Assembly (NCBI GenBank): GCA_903845195.1
Contig: CAIMWO010000062.1
Location: 158,277-222,276, forward strand
From: an uncultured Phycisphaerales bacterium
GTDB lineage: Bacteria > Planctomycetota > Phycisphaerae > WQYP01
Reading direction: 5' to 3'
DNA length: 64,000 nt
Part shown: positions 24,615-33,193 of the stretch, in pieces
Layout of the letters: every line of letters begins with the position of its first letter
How positions within the stretch are numbered: the stretch's first letter is position 1
The notes under the pieces: generated by a model
Seen by the model: the letters and a program-made list of their open reading frames with translations, nothing else
What the model was told of the DNA's origin: nothing
Databases searched by the model: none
Position numbers and translations under genes: made by a program

Positions 24615-25127
24615 ATGTCACGCAGGAGTCGAATTCTCAGCGTCGCCGTGATTCTCGCATGCGTCATTGGCGGGATCTTGTTGTTCTTGAGGGAACTGAC
24701 CCATATCGATACGGCCGAACACGTCATCGCCGCAAATATCAGTTGGCTTCCGGCGGGAGCGACCGACGTCTGTTACTACAATTCGTATGCATTCAACGCG
24801 TACGAATTCCAAATCGATGAGCCAGCCTTCGATGCCTGGTGCAAAGATAACGATTGGACTCTTCAGTTGATCGACAGTGATCCGTTTACAATCAAACGTT
24901 ATCTGTTTCCTACGGAGCAGCGCAATTACCCAAAATCACCCACTGCAAACGATGATGCAACGCAAGACGCCTACCGCCGACAACTTGCGGAATGGAGTCA
25001 ACGAACGGAGAAGATCATCACGCATGGGAAAGGCTATTATCACGAGATCGGCCAGAGCGGCGGATTTGTCAGCGTGGGTTATGACCGCGACAATGGCCGT
25101 GCATACTACCCAAGCACTCCGCGATAA
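24615..25127 (+). CDS. Membrane-anchored small protein of unknown function
   Basis: A 170-aa protein starting 6 nt after AGAAGGA. Residues ~6-26 form one hydrophobic helix (ILSVAVILACVIGGILLFL) preceded by RRSR, so it is a signal anchor with the C-terminal part outside. The soluble part is rich in Tyr/Asp/Trp (YYNSYAFNAYEFQIDEPAF, FDAWCKDNDW, SGGFVSVGYDRDNGRAYYP), without a family I recognise. It stands alone between uvrB and a convergent aminopeptidase gene. Codon use and ribosome site make it a real gene. Confidence 0.75.
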   Translation: MSRRSRILSVAVILACVIGGILLFLRELTHIDTAEHVIAANISWLPAGATDVCYYNSYAFNAYEFQIDEPAFDAWCKDNDWTLQLIDSDPFTIKRYLFPTEQRNYPKSPTANDDATQDAYRRQLAEWSQRTEKIITHGKGYYHEIGQSGGFVSVGYDRDNGRAYYPSTPR

Positions 25128-25184
25128 TCGCATTCTGAGAAAAGTTGTTCACACAGGGGCCATAGAACACGGAGATCGCCAACC

Positions 25185-25259
25185 CAAGACGATGTGTGTC
25201 CATTCGTGTTCATTCGTGGCTAATTTACGCCGTCTTGGTGCCTTGGTGTCTTGGTGGTA
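25185..25259. repeat. Imperfect short-unit repeats (CATTCGTG and CTTGGTGx)
   Basis: Two adjacent clusters: TCCATTCGTGTTCATTCGTGG (two ~10-nt units) and CTTGGTGCCTTGGTGTCTTGGTGG, three exact 8-nt steps differing only in the last base. They lie between convergent genes. No coding signal. Confidence 0.65.
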
Positions 25260-25273
25260 AAAATTCCCGTGAC

Positions 25274-26392
25274 CTACTTCAGATTCTCCGGATTCAACCC
25301 CAGCAACTCCTTCACAACAAACCGCCCATCCTTCCTGATCAGTTTCCCATCAAACCAGACTTCGCCCCCGCCAACCTCCGGGTCTTGCCGTAGCACCATG
25401 TCCCAGTGAATGGCGGACTTGTTGCCATTGCTGGCATCGTCGTAGCACGCGCCGGGAGTGAAGTGTATCGACCCCGCGATCTTTTCGTCGAACAGGATAT
25501 CCTTCATCGGTTTGGTGCAATACGGGTTGAAGCCGATGGCGAACTCGCCCACGTAGCGGGAACCGGCATCGGTATCGAGCACCTCCAGCAATTTCGCGGT
25601 ATTGCTGCTGCTGCCGTCGACGACTTTGCCGTTCTTGAAGACGAGCCGCACATCATTGTGCGTGGCGCCGCGGTAGAGCGTGGGACAGTTGTAATGGATG
25701 ACTCCGTTAATGGAGTCTTTGACCGGCGCGGTGAAGACTTCGCCATCCGGGATGTTCAGCCGGCCATCGCAGCAGATCGCGGGAATGCCCTTGATCGAGA
25801 ATGTCAGATCGGTATCCTGCGGGCCCTTCAGCCGGACGCGGTCGGTCTGTTCCATCAGCTTTTTCAGCGGCTGCATCGCCCGCGACATCTTCGCGTAGTC
25901 CAGCGTGCAGACGTTGAAATAGAAATCCTCAAACGCCTCCGTGCTCATCTCCGCCATCTGCGCCATCGACGGGCTTGGCCACCGCAGCACGCACCACCGC
26001 GTCTTTTTGATCCGGACATCATGATGCACCTGCGCCCACACCGAATTCTCGAAAAGCTTCTGTTTCTCCGCCGGCACATCCGACAGCTCGGAAACGTTCG
26101 CATTGCCCCGCACGCCCAGGTAGCAGTCCATGCGTTTCATCTGTTCGCGTTCGATGTGTGCCGTCAGCCCCCACTGTGCCGCACTTCCATTCATCAATAG
26201 CGCACGTTGCACCTCGTTCGATTTCAGCAGCACCAGCGGCCGCCCACCCGCCTTCGCCGCCACTTCCACCAGCACTTTTGTAAACTCGTGCGGGATGTCA
26301 TACGCCTCGATCAGAATATTCTCGCCCGGCTTAAGCGCCGAGGCGTAATGAATCAGCGTGTTGGCCAATTTGTAATACCGCGGATCCGTCAT
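25274..26392 (-). CDS. M29-family aminopeptidase (aminopeptidase T-like)
   Basis: A 372-aa cytoplasmic metallopeptidase of the thermophilic aminopeptidase family. Seen: ALKPGENILIEA near the N-terminus, CDGRLNIPDGEVFTAPVKDSINGVI (Glu ligand region, residues ~230-255), LRDGKVV-like FKNGKVVDGSS, GEFAIGFNPY and the metal-binding end HFTPGACYDDASNGNKSAIHWDMVLR. Start ATG 26392 lies 5 nt after GGAG. Convergent with the upstream small gene and divergent from the GH2 gene. Likely role: peptide turnover. Confidence 0.9.
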   Translation of the reverse strand: MTDPRYYKLANTLIHYASALKPGENILIEAYDIPHEFTKVLVEVAAKAGGRPLVLLKSNEVQRALLMNGSAAQWGLTAHIEREQMKRMDCYLGVRGNANVSELSDVPAEKQKLFENSVWAQVHHDVRIKKTRWCVLRWPSPSMAQMAEMSTEAFEDFYFNVCTLDYAKMSRAMQPLKKLMEQTDRVRLKGPQDTDLTFSIKGIPAICCDGRLNIPDGEVFTAPVKDSINGVIHYNCPTLYRGATHNDVRLVFKNGKVVDGSSSNTAKLLEVLDTDAGSRYVGEFAIGFNPYCTKPMKDILFDEKIAGSIHFTPGACYDDASNGNKSAIHWDMVLRQDPEVGGGEVWFDGKLIRKDGRFVVKELLGLNPENLK

Positions 26393-26633
26393 GACATCTC
26401 CAAACAATCACACAGCCCCGGACGGCAGTCCGCGGGCTTACGCTCCCATCCACAACTTACTGGCAGCTCGTCCGCATTATAGTGCAGGAAAAGACAGGTG
26501 CCACGGTCCATGCATTGCCTCGCAAAACTCACGCTTCGTTGCTACTTCCACCCCCGCGGCTATCATGCCGACCATATCCCTCTTGCACGGCAATTCCGTG
26601 ACACTGACATTTCCACGCATGTGAGACGTTGCA

Positions 26634-29600
26634 ATGAGATACTGGCTGATCATCCCCTTTTCCGCCGTACTGTTCTTGGCAACACCTGTCCCCGGCGCGA
26701 TTAAATCCCATCGCGCCCTCTCGTTCGTGACACTTGCCCTATGTGCAGCAGCCACACTGTGTGTCATGTTCGCGCAAGGAACCGACAGCGTCTCGGCCGA
26801 TACGCCTCCCGCCGCCACCCAACCAGCTCCCAGTAGCCTGAGCGAAGCCGACTTCAAGAGTCGCTCCGTTTATGCCCTCCTCCCAACCGCGATTCGCGAC
26901 GCCCAAAATCAAGTATCCCTCGACGGCACATGGGATCTCGTAAAAACCGATGGCTCATCCAAGCCCGATCTGCCCGACCTCTCCGCCTTGCCGTGGAAGC
27001 CGGCCCACATGCCCAACACCGTGCAATATGCCCTGTTTCAGGCCGGCGAAATACCGAATCCCTGGTACGGCGACAATTGGAAACACCTTCAATGGATCCA
27101 CGAAAACGATTGGTATCTCCGGCGCAGCTTCGAAATCCCCGCCGGCTGGGCCCAAGGCACCGTCAGACTCCGATTCGATGGACTCGACTATACCGGCGTC
27201 GTCTGGGTCGACGGCAAGTGCCTCGGCATACACGAAGGCATGTTTGGTGGCCCCACATTTACCCTCCCCGGCACCCTCGCCGCGCCTGGCAAACATGAGA
27301 TCGTCGTCCGCCTCTGCCATGAACCCGAGCCCGTCGGCGTCTCCCTCGGCGCCATGCCGTCCAGGCACGCGATGAAGTCCTCCGAACTCGACGGCGGCAT
27401 TAACGGGCTCTGGAATAACCGCTTTCGTTCCATTGGCATCTGGCAAACCGTGCGGCTTGTCCATACCGGAACTTCATACATCGAGGCACCCCTCGCCCGC
27501 ACGGAAACCGCCAGCGCCGCCGAAGGCACTCTCGAACTCGAAGCGACTCTCATCAATTCCGCCCCCGAGCAATTCACCGGCTCAATTGAAGCCCGCATCA
27601 TCGACCTTGCCACCAATCGCACCGTCTGGGAGCAGCACGAAGACCAAGCCGTGCCCGCCGGAACCTCCTCCTGGCACAGACGCATCGTCCTGCACGACCC
27701 CAAACTCTGGTGGCCCAACGGCATGGGCGCTCAACCCCTCTATCGTCTCGAGCTGACGCTGTGGAACGGCCCGGACAAGTCTGACTTGATCTCCACCAGA
27801 TTCGGCATCCGCACCATCGAGCTGCGCCGCAATCCCTACCTCGCTTCCGCTCCCCGCGGCAATCACTCGACCCCCGAATGGTTTTCCGATCCGGAAATTC
27901 TCAACAAAAAAGTCTGGCCCGGAGCTCGCTGGAACGCCGGCGTCACCTCGGACAACGTCTTCTCCGACGCCGATCACCTCATCGAAGAAGAAGCCATGAT
28001 GAGTGCCGACGAGTCGGACCGATTCCTTTTCGTCGTCAACGGCCGCCCCGTCTACTGCAAGGGCGCCTCGTGGCTCCCCTGCGATGACCTCCTGACTTCT
28101 TCGCCCGAACGCGAAGCCTGGTTCATACGCGCCGCACGCGAAGCCGGCCTCAATCTCATACGCCTCAACGGCGGCAATTCCGTCATGGAAACCGAAGCGT
28201 TCTATAATCTCTGCGACGAAAATGGCCTCCTCGTCTGGCAGGAACTACCGCTCACCTTCCCCGACACGCTGCAAATACGCGTCCCCCTCATCACCTGGCG
28301 CGAACAACTAAAAAGCTCCGTCCTGCGCATCCGCCAGCACCCCTCCCTCGCCATGTATGCCGGCGGAAACGAGTTCATGCCTTATCTCGGTTCGCTGGCC
28401 GCCCACCTCGGCATCGCCCGCGAAATTTTCGCCGCCTACGATAACCGCCCATTTCGCATGTCTTCCCCCGGCGGCGGCACCTATCACGCCTACTGGACCA
28501 AAGAACGCACCTTCGAAGACCTCTGGGGCGGCGATCCCAACGCCTACGTCTCCCTCTTCGATGAACGCTTCAATTTTGTCTCCGAATGGTCCTATGCCGC
28601 CTATGCCAATATCTCCCTCCTTCGCCGCACCATCCCCGCCTCTGAACTCGAAGGCCCGCCCGTCGGCTTCGACATCGCCGATTTCTTTCAGCGGCATCCG
28701 AACATCAAGAGCCAATCCGCCGAGATGGACCGGATCGCCAAACTATTCCAGAACAAATCCTCCTGCTATGGCGATCTTTCCCACGCCAGTCTTGCCGACT
28801 TGGTGCAATACTCCCAGCTCGCCGAAGCCCAAACCTACGGTTACGTAAAGGAGCACTGGCGCTCCCAATTCCCCTACAAGGGCGGCGACATCCTGTGGAC
28901 ATTCAACACCTCCTCGCCCGGCACCATGTGGAACATCATCGATTGGTACGGCCAGCCTCAAATCGCATGGTACGCCGTCAAACACGCCAATGAACCCGTC
29001 CATGTCCTGGCCAACGTTCATTCTTTCACCACGAACCCCGGCGAAACCTTTCGCGCCACCGTCTCGGCAATCAACGATGGGCCGGCGCCGCTCAGGGGCG
29101 CTCGGATCAAGGCCCGCCTCCTCGATGACGCCATGAACACGGTTCACCACGAGGAGTGGGCCATCGACGTTCCCAACGAGGGCCAGCGGAGCCCCACGAA
29201 AGAAATGTCATGGGCCATCCCGGCCGCAACTCAGCCCGGTTATCTCTTTTTGCTGCTTTCGCTTGAATCAGAAAACCACAAGCTTTCGCAACAGGTCTAT
29301 TGGATTCGCATCGTGCCCCCGGCCCCCGCAGGCCAGCCGCGCCCACCCTTCGGCACCGCCGAAACCCTGTGCGAAAAAGGCCCCTGGATGCGGAACACCA
29401 TCGAGCGCTCGCCAACCAAGTTGGACGCCAAGATACTCAGCACAAGCACAGATGGACCTGAGATATTGGCCACCGTCTCGGTGACAAATCGCGGCCAGCA
29501 TGCTGCCTTCCCCGTCACCCTGGCGATCCTTCCCGACGCCTACTCCGCTTTCTGGAGCGACAATTCGTTCTGGCTCGACCCCGGTGAAACCGTAGAACTC

Positions 29601-29738
29601 CCCGTCCGCATCCGCGCCGACATGAGCAAAATAGATTTGACCGGCAATCTAAAGAAGGCCACCCCCGAAGACCTGAAAGTCGAAGTCTCCGCCTGGAACG
29701 CCCCCCAACAGATCCTCCCCCTGCGCCCGCCGCATTAA
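26634..29738 (+). CDS. Glycoside hydrolase family 2 protein (beta-mannosidase-like), exported
   Basis: A 1034-aa protein. The order is sugar-binding jelly-roll (WDLVKTDG to GKHEIVVRL), Ig-like domain, TIM barrel, then C-terminal beta domains. Catalytic acid/base E580 in YAGGNE and likely nucleophile E651 in FVSEWS fit family 2 exo-beta-mannosidases or glucosaminidases. There are two hydrophobic stretches near the N-terminus (residues 4-22 and 29-47). The second followed by the Thr/Pro-rich linker looks like the true signal peptide, so translation may start later than 26634; no ribosome site marks either. Probably degrades mannan-like or other polysaccharide outside the cytoplasm. The exact substrate cannot be read from the sequence. 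Confidence 0.88.
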   Translation: MRYWLIIPFSAVLFLATPVPGAIKSHRALSFVTLALCAAATLCVMFAQGTDSVSADTPPAATQPAPSSLSEADFKSRSVYALLPTAIRDAQNQVSLDGTWDLVKTDGSSKPDLPDLSALPWKPAHMPNTVQYALFQAGEIPNPWYGDNWKHLQWIHENDWYLRRSFEIPAGWAQGTVRLRFDGLDYTGVVWVDGKCLGIHEGMFGGPTFTLPGTLAAPGKHEIVVRLCHEPEPVGVSLGAMPSRHAMKSSELDGGINGLWNNRFRSIGIWQTVRLVHTGTSYIEAPLARTETASAAEGTLELEATLINSAPEQFTGSIEARIIDLATNRTVWEQHEDQAVPAGTSSWHRRIVLHDPKLWWPNGMGAQPLYRLELTLWNGPDKSDLISTRFGIRTIELRRNPYLASAPRGNHSTPEWFSDPEILNKKVWPGARWNAGVTSDNVFSDADHLIEEEAMMSADESDRFLFVVNGRPVYCKGASWLPCDDLLTSSPEREAWFIRAAREAGLNLIRLNGGNSVMETEAFYNLCDENGLLVWQELPLTFPDTLQIRVPLITWREQLKSSVLRIRQHPSLAMYAGGNEFMPYLGSLAAHLGIAREIFAAYDNRPFRMSSPGGGTYHAYWTKERTFEDLWGGDPNAYVSLFDERFNFVSEWSYAAYANISLLRRTIPASELEGPPVGFDIADFFQRHPNIKSQSAEMDRIAKLFQNKSSCYGDLSHASLADLVQYSQLAEAQTYGYVKEHWRSQFPYKGGDILWTFNTSSPGTMWNIIDWYGQPQIAWYAVKHANEPVHVLANVHSFTTNPGETFRATVSAINDGPAPLRGARIKARLLDDAMNTVHHEEWAIDVPNEGQRSPTKEMSWAIPAATQPGYLFLLLSLESENHKLSQQVYWIRIVPPAPAGQPRPPFGTAETLCEKGPWMRNTIERSPTKLDAKILSTSTDGPEILATVSVTNRGQHAAFPVTLAILPDAYSAFWSDNSFWLDPGETVELPVRIRADMSKIDLTGNLKKATPEDLKVEVSAWNAPQQILPLRPPH

Positions 29739-29837
29739 AGAGTCCAAAATCAAAAGTCCCTGCATTTCCTATTGGAATCGCGAGTAGAGTGCCAAGTCAC
29801 GGAATCAGACTTGGCACTCTACACCGACCACGCCACC

Positions 29838-29870
29838 ATTCATCGTTCATAATTCATCATTCAGCATTCT
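29838..29870. repeat. ATTCATCGTTCATAATTCATCATTCAG imperfect repeat
   Basis: Four to five near-copies of a 7-8 nt word ATTCATC in the GH2-nadC spacer; related to 19518-19546. The remaining spacer (29739-29929) shows no gene. Confidence 0.6.
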
Positions 29871-29929
29871 CCTTCCCCGTTTGCCTTCCTGCACCCCCAC
29901 GCCCACAATAATCCCTCAAAGGAGTCGTC

Positions 29930-30865
29930 ATGCCCCAACCCCCGCTCATCCCGCCGCCCCTCGATCCCCACCACATGGCCCTCATCCGCATGGCCGTCCG
30001 CGAAGACATGGGCCACGGCACCTACGGCACCCTTCAGGGCGACCGCACCGTCGAACTCGCCATTCCTCAGGAACTCCGCGGTGTCGCCACCATCGTCGCC
30101 CGCAAGCCCGGCGTCATCTCCGGCACCTACCTTCTTCCCGCCATCCTGCGCGAATACCAGGTCGGCATCGACTGCACCACCCTCACGCCCGACGGCATCG
30201 CCGTCCAACCCGGCACCGCCGTTGCCCAGATTTCCGGCAGCGTCCGCACCATCCTTTCCGCCGAACGCGTCCTTCTCAATTTCCTCGGCCACCTCTCCGG
30301 CATCGCCACCCTCACCCGCCGCTACGTCGACGCCATCGCCGGCACGAATACGGTCATCTGCGACATCCGCAAAACCACTCCCGCCTTCCGCGTCCTCGAC
30401 AAATACGCCGTCCGCTGCGGTGGGGGGGTGAACCATCGCATGGGACTCTACGACGGCGTCATGCTCAAGGACAATCATCTGGCCGCATTGCGCGAACGTT
30501 TCGGAAAGGACCTGACGCTCGCCAAACTCACCAAGCGCATCCGCGGCGAATTGCCCACCGACATTACGTTGTGGCTCGAAGTCGACACGCTCGACCAGCT
30601 TGCCGATGAAATTGCCGGTGGCGGCGCAAATATCATTCTGCTCGATAACATGAGCTGCGATCAGATGCGCCGCGCCGTGCAGATGCGTGATGCCCTCCCC
30701 ATAGACAAGCAAAGCGCAAAAACCAAAACTCCCCTTCTCGAAGCCTCCGGCGGAATTACGCTCGAGAATGTGCGCTCCGTCGCAGAGACCGGCGTCGACC
30801 GCATCAGCATCGGCGCGCTGACTCACTCCGCCCCCGTGCTGGATCTGTCGCTGGAGCTGGCATGA
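29930..30865 (+). CDS. nadC: Nicotinate-nucleotide pyrophosphorylase (quinolinate phosphoribosyltransferase)
   Basis: A 311-aa enzyme making nicotinate mononucleotide from quinolinate and PRPP in NAD synthesis. Family motifs: RVLLNFLGHLSGIATLTRRYVDA, RKTTPAFR, GGGVNHRMGLYDGVMLKDNH, LWLEVDTLDQ, IILLDNMS, EASGGITLENV and GVDRISIGALTHS. All substrate-binding Arg/Lys/Asp/Glu positions are present. Start 5 nt after AAAGGAG. A run of seven G (30422-30428) encodes the conserved Gly stretch. It overlaps birA by four bases (ATGA). Confidence 0.96.
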   Translation: MPQPPLIPPPLDPHHMALIRMAVREDMGHGTYGTLQGDRTVELAIPQELRGVATIVARKPGVISGTYLLPAILREYQVGIDCTTLTPDGIAVQPGTAVAQISGSVRTILSAERVLLNFLGHLSGIATLTRRYVDAIAGTNTVICDIRKTTPAFRVLDKYAVRCGGGVNHRMGLYDGVMLKDNHLAALRERFGKDLTLAKLTKRIRGELPTDITLWLEVDTLDQLADEIAGGGANIILLDNMSCDQMRRAVQMRDALPIDKQSAKTKTPLLEASGGITLENVRSVAETGVDRISIGALTHSAPVLDLSLELA

Positions 30866-31857
30866 GCCCTGCCGCTGCACCATCCCCCATCGATGTGCTC
30901 ATGCTCCTCTGGGATGCTGGCAATGACGGCATCAGTCTGTCCGGCTCCGCCCAGGCGCTGGCAAACCTGCGATCCAGCGGCTGCGTGATCGAGGAATCGC
31001 CCTCAGGCGGTGGACGCACGGAACTTCAGCGAGTCGGCCTGGGCTGCTACCGCGACGTAATAGAGCGCGAAGCGCAGCGGAAATCGTGGCGGCTCGGCAA
31101 ATCCGCCCACGTCTATCATCGCACCTCCAGCACCAATGATGCCTGCCTGCGCGCTGCCAGAAGTGGCATAAACGCGGGCCACGATGGCTTCGTCGCCGTC
31201 GCCGATGTACAAAGCGCCGGTCGCGGCCGGCGGGGCAATGCGTGGGTGGCGCGGGGCGGGCAATCCGTGCTGCTGTCAGTGCTATTGCGGGTTCCGAATG
31301 TGGAGGGTGTTGCGGATCGCCTGACCCTGCTGGCAGGCCTTGCCGCCGCGGAGGCGATTGATGCCGTCGTCGGTGCGCCGCTGGCCGGTGCCGGTGGCGG
31401 TGGGGGAGTGCAGATCAAGTGGCCCAACGATTTGCTGATCGCCGGGCGGAAGTTCGGCGGCATCCTCGTGGAAGGTCGGGGCGATGCCCTGGTAGTAGGC
31501 CTGGGCGTGAACGTGGCGCAAAACGCAGCCGAGTTTCCCGCCGACCTGCGCGACCATGCCACATCCTTATATATGATGACGGGCCGGCAAATTGATCGCT
31601 TGCGGATAATCGTCGCGATCCTCGGTGTCTTGGACGGCTATTTCCGCTCAGCGCTGGAGGGCGGCCAAGAAGAGCAATGGATCGCACGCTGGAAAGCACG
31701 CTGCCCGATGCTGGGCCAGCGGATCAAAGCGCGGGATGCCGATGGCCTGGTGGCGGGGCAGGTGCTGGATGTGGATCCGCTCCGGGGATTGCTGGTAAGG
31801 GACGAGCTCGGCGCGATGCGGTGGTTGGCCGCACAGACGACGACTTTGTCAGTGTAA
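30862..31857 (+). CDS. birA: Biotin--[acetyl-CoA carboxylase] ligase
   Basis: A 331-aa enzyme attaching biotin to carboxyl carrier proteins via biotinyl-AMP. Catalytic domain: TSSTNDACLR, the adenylate loop GRGRRGNAW, SVLLRVP, KWPNDLLIAGRKFGGILVEG and GLGVNV; C-terminal SH3-like domain with GQRIKARDADGLVAGQVLDVD. The N-terminal ~75 residues may be a winged-helix remnant (ISLSGSAQALANLRSSGCVIEES), so a repressor function is possible but weakly supported. Translationally coupled to nadC. Confidence 0.93.
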   Translation: MSPAAAPSPIDVLMLLWDAGNDGISLSGSAQALANLRSSGCVIEESPSGGGRTELQRVGLGCYRDVIEREAQRKSWRLGKSAHVYHRTSSTNDACLRAARSGINAGHDGFVAVADVQSAGRGRRGNAWVARGGQSVLLSVLLRVPNVEGVADRLTLLAGLAAAEAIDAVVGAPLAGAGGGGGVQIKWPNDLLIAGRKFGGILVEGRGDALVVGLGVNVAQNAAEFPADLRDHATSLYMMTGRQIDRLRIIVAILGVLDGYFRSALEGGQEEQWIARWKARCPMLGQRIKARDADGLVAGQVLDVDPLRGLLVRDELGAMRWLAAQTTTLSV

Positions 31858-32512
31858 TTGGACTTCCAGACAAGAAGTGTTCGGGGGGGACATGGATTCT
31901 CGGACGCTATCGGTTCAGGTCCATCCACATTGCGCAAATTACCCAGTCTTTTTTGACTAGCCAAATTCATATCGTACGTTCTGGGATGTGTCCGCTGATA
32001 GCCGCGTGTCGCAGCGATGCAATTTCAGCGACATTATGGTCATCGCGCAATATTCACGGGAACTTGGGCAAGAAATGACGCATAAGACGACTAGAGAACT
32101 TAAGTCGGGTACTGGCTGGGCCGATGCTGTTGTTGACCCTGTCCTTCACTGCATGCCCGGCAGGTGGATAGAGGTTTCCGCACGGAGGCGGAAGCGGCCA
32201 TAGCGGCCGAGTGAATGCGCAGGCACCCACAAGTCGTCGAGCCGACACGGACGGACGGACTCGCGAAACTGAAGCCTGACGCGAATTACCATGGACCCGA
32301 AAGGGGGTGTCTGGGCGATAGCAGAGCAATGGTGGCGCAGGCTTCCAGCCGGCCAGCAGGTTCAATAGACCTGCGTTGGTAGGTAGAAGAAACTGGCCGG
32401 CAAGAGGGCTGTGCCATATTGCACGCCCAGCACAGTTGAGAGCGAAGTACCCAAGTTCAGGCAATGTCAGACAATTCCTTAACCCTAGGTTCTACTTTTT
32501 GTGGAGAAACTC
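31858..32512. other. 655-bp gene-free region between birA and a pilin gene
   Basis: No frame here has a ribosome site or protein motif. The first ~240 bases are unremarkable. From about 32150 to 32440 the plus strand folds into a chain of hairpins (described separately). The last ~60 bases form the immediate leader of the pilin gene. Confidence 0.7.
32150..32440 (+). ncRNA. Candidate structured RNA upstream of the pilin gene
   Basis: Successive stems can be drawn directly. TTCCGC/GCGGAA (about 32175-32193). CGGCC/GGCCG (about 32194-32210). GCG-CAGGC with GCCTG-a-CGC closing a multibranch of ~70 nt (about 32217-32283). ACCAT/ATGGT enclosing CCC-GAAA-GGG (about 32288-32333). A perfect 9-bp stem GCCGGCCAG/CTGGCCGGC (32348-32356 with 32393-32401) holding GCAGGT/ACCTGC. 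GGGC...GTGC/GCAC...GCCC (about 32406-32429). No protein reading explains this. It could be the pilin mRNA leader, an independent RNA, or a stand-alone mobile-element RNA. Strand is assigned from GNRA loop and neighbour direction; not certain. Confidence 0.5.
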
Positions 32513-32944
32513 ATGAAACGCAATACACGTGGTTTTACGCTCGTTGAAATCTTGATCGTCGTGATCATCCTGGGCATCTTGGCCGCTATCGTGATCCCTC
32601 AGTTCACGAATGCCAGCAATGACGCCCGCAACAACTCAGTGGCCTCGACGCTGCAAACCATTCGCAGCCAGACCGAGCTCTTCAAGATCCAGCACGCCGA
32701 CACCCCGCCGACCATCACCGGCATGTGGGCGATCCTGACGGGTAAGAGCAACACGACCGACACGCAGACTCCGGTTGCGACCGGCGTGTTCGGCCCCTAC
32801 CTCCAGCAGGCTCCGGTGAACCCGGCCAATGGCAAGTCGGCCGTCGCGGCTGACTCGACCGGCGGTTGGTATTACACCGTCAGCGGAACGACCTACACGA
32901 TCTCCGCTGTCAACACGACCAACAACGGTTACCTCACGTACTAA
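32513..32944 (+). CDS. Type IV pilin / pseudopilin (major pilin candidate)
   Basis: A 143-aa prepilin. Short leader MKRNTRG, cleavage before F8, then FTLVEILIVVIILGILAAI with Glu at mature position 5: a canonical prepilin peptidase site. The globular part (SVASTLQTIRSQTELFKIQH, GVFGPYLQQAPVNPANGKS, ending GWYYTVSGTTYTISAVN) is GspG-like with the typical PxNP-type segment. The start lies 7 nt after GGAG. Own terminator directly downstream, so it is probably monocistronic and highly expressed, as expected for a major subunit. Confidence 0.95.
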   Translation: MKRNTRGFTLVEILIVVIILGILAAIVIPQFTNASNDARNNSVASTLQTIRSQTELFKIQHADTPPTITGMWAILTGKSNTTDTQTPVATGVFGPYLQQAPVNPANGKSAVAADSTGGWYYTVSGTTYTISAVNTTNNGYLTY

Positions 32945-32966
32945 GCTCTCTACGCATTGCTCTGCA

Positions 32967-33004
32967 ACCGGCCCGGATGCGCTCATCCGGGCCGGTCTTT
33001 TTTT
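32967..33004 (+). terminator. Intrinsic terminator of the pilin gene
   Basis: A perfect 13-bp stem (32967-32979 with 32984-32996), tetraloop CGCT, then C and seven T. Confidence 0.95.
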
Positions 33005-33193
33005 GCCCTGATCTGATTCACACAAGCTAGTTCCAGAAGTTTGCAATCCGTGCTCTGACCCGTTGGCGAATTTGCAGGACCAACCACAAGGTATCCCGCG
33101 GATTACCGGACCGGCAACGCTGCACATCGACATGCCCGCTGGGCCTCGGGTCCGGGATTATCTTCACTTGGCCCGCGAATTTGCCGATAGGCC

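Noticed and set aside
32054..32464. 136-codon minus frame in the gene-free region before the pilin
   Set aside because: Pro/Arg/Leu-rich, no ribosome site, and it overlaps compact inverted repeats that explain the sequence better as RNA.
31858..32512. Known riboswitch or intron (c-di-GMP-I, group I or group II)
   Set aside because: No GEMM core, no domain V hairpin, and the ACGACTAGAG word near 32088 resembles a group I R element only by chance since its partner and core helices are missing.
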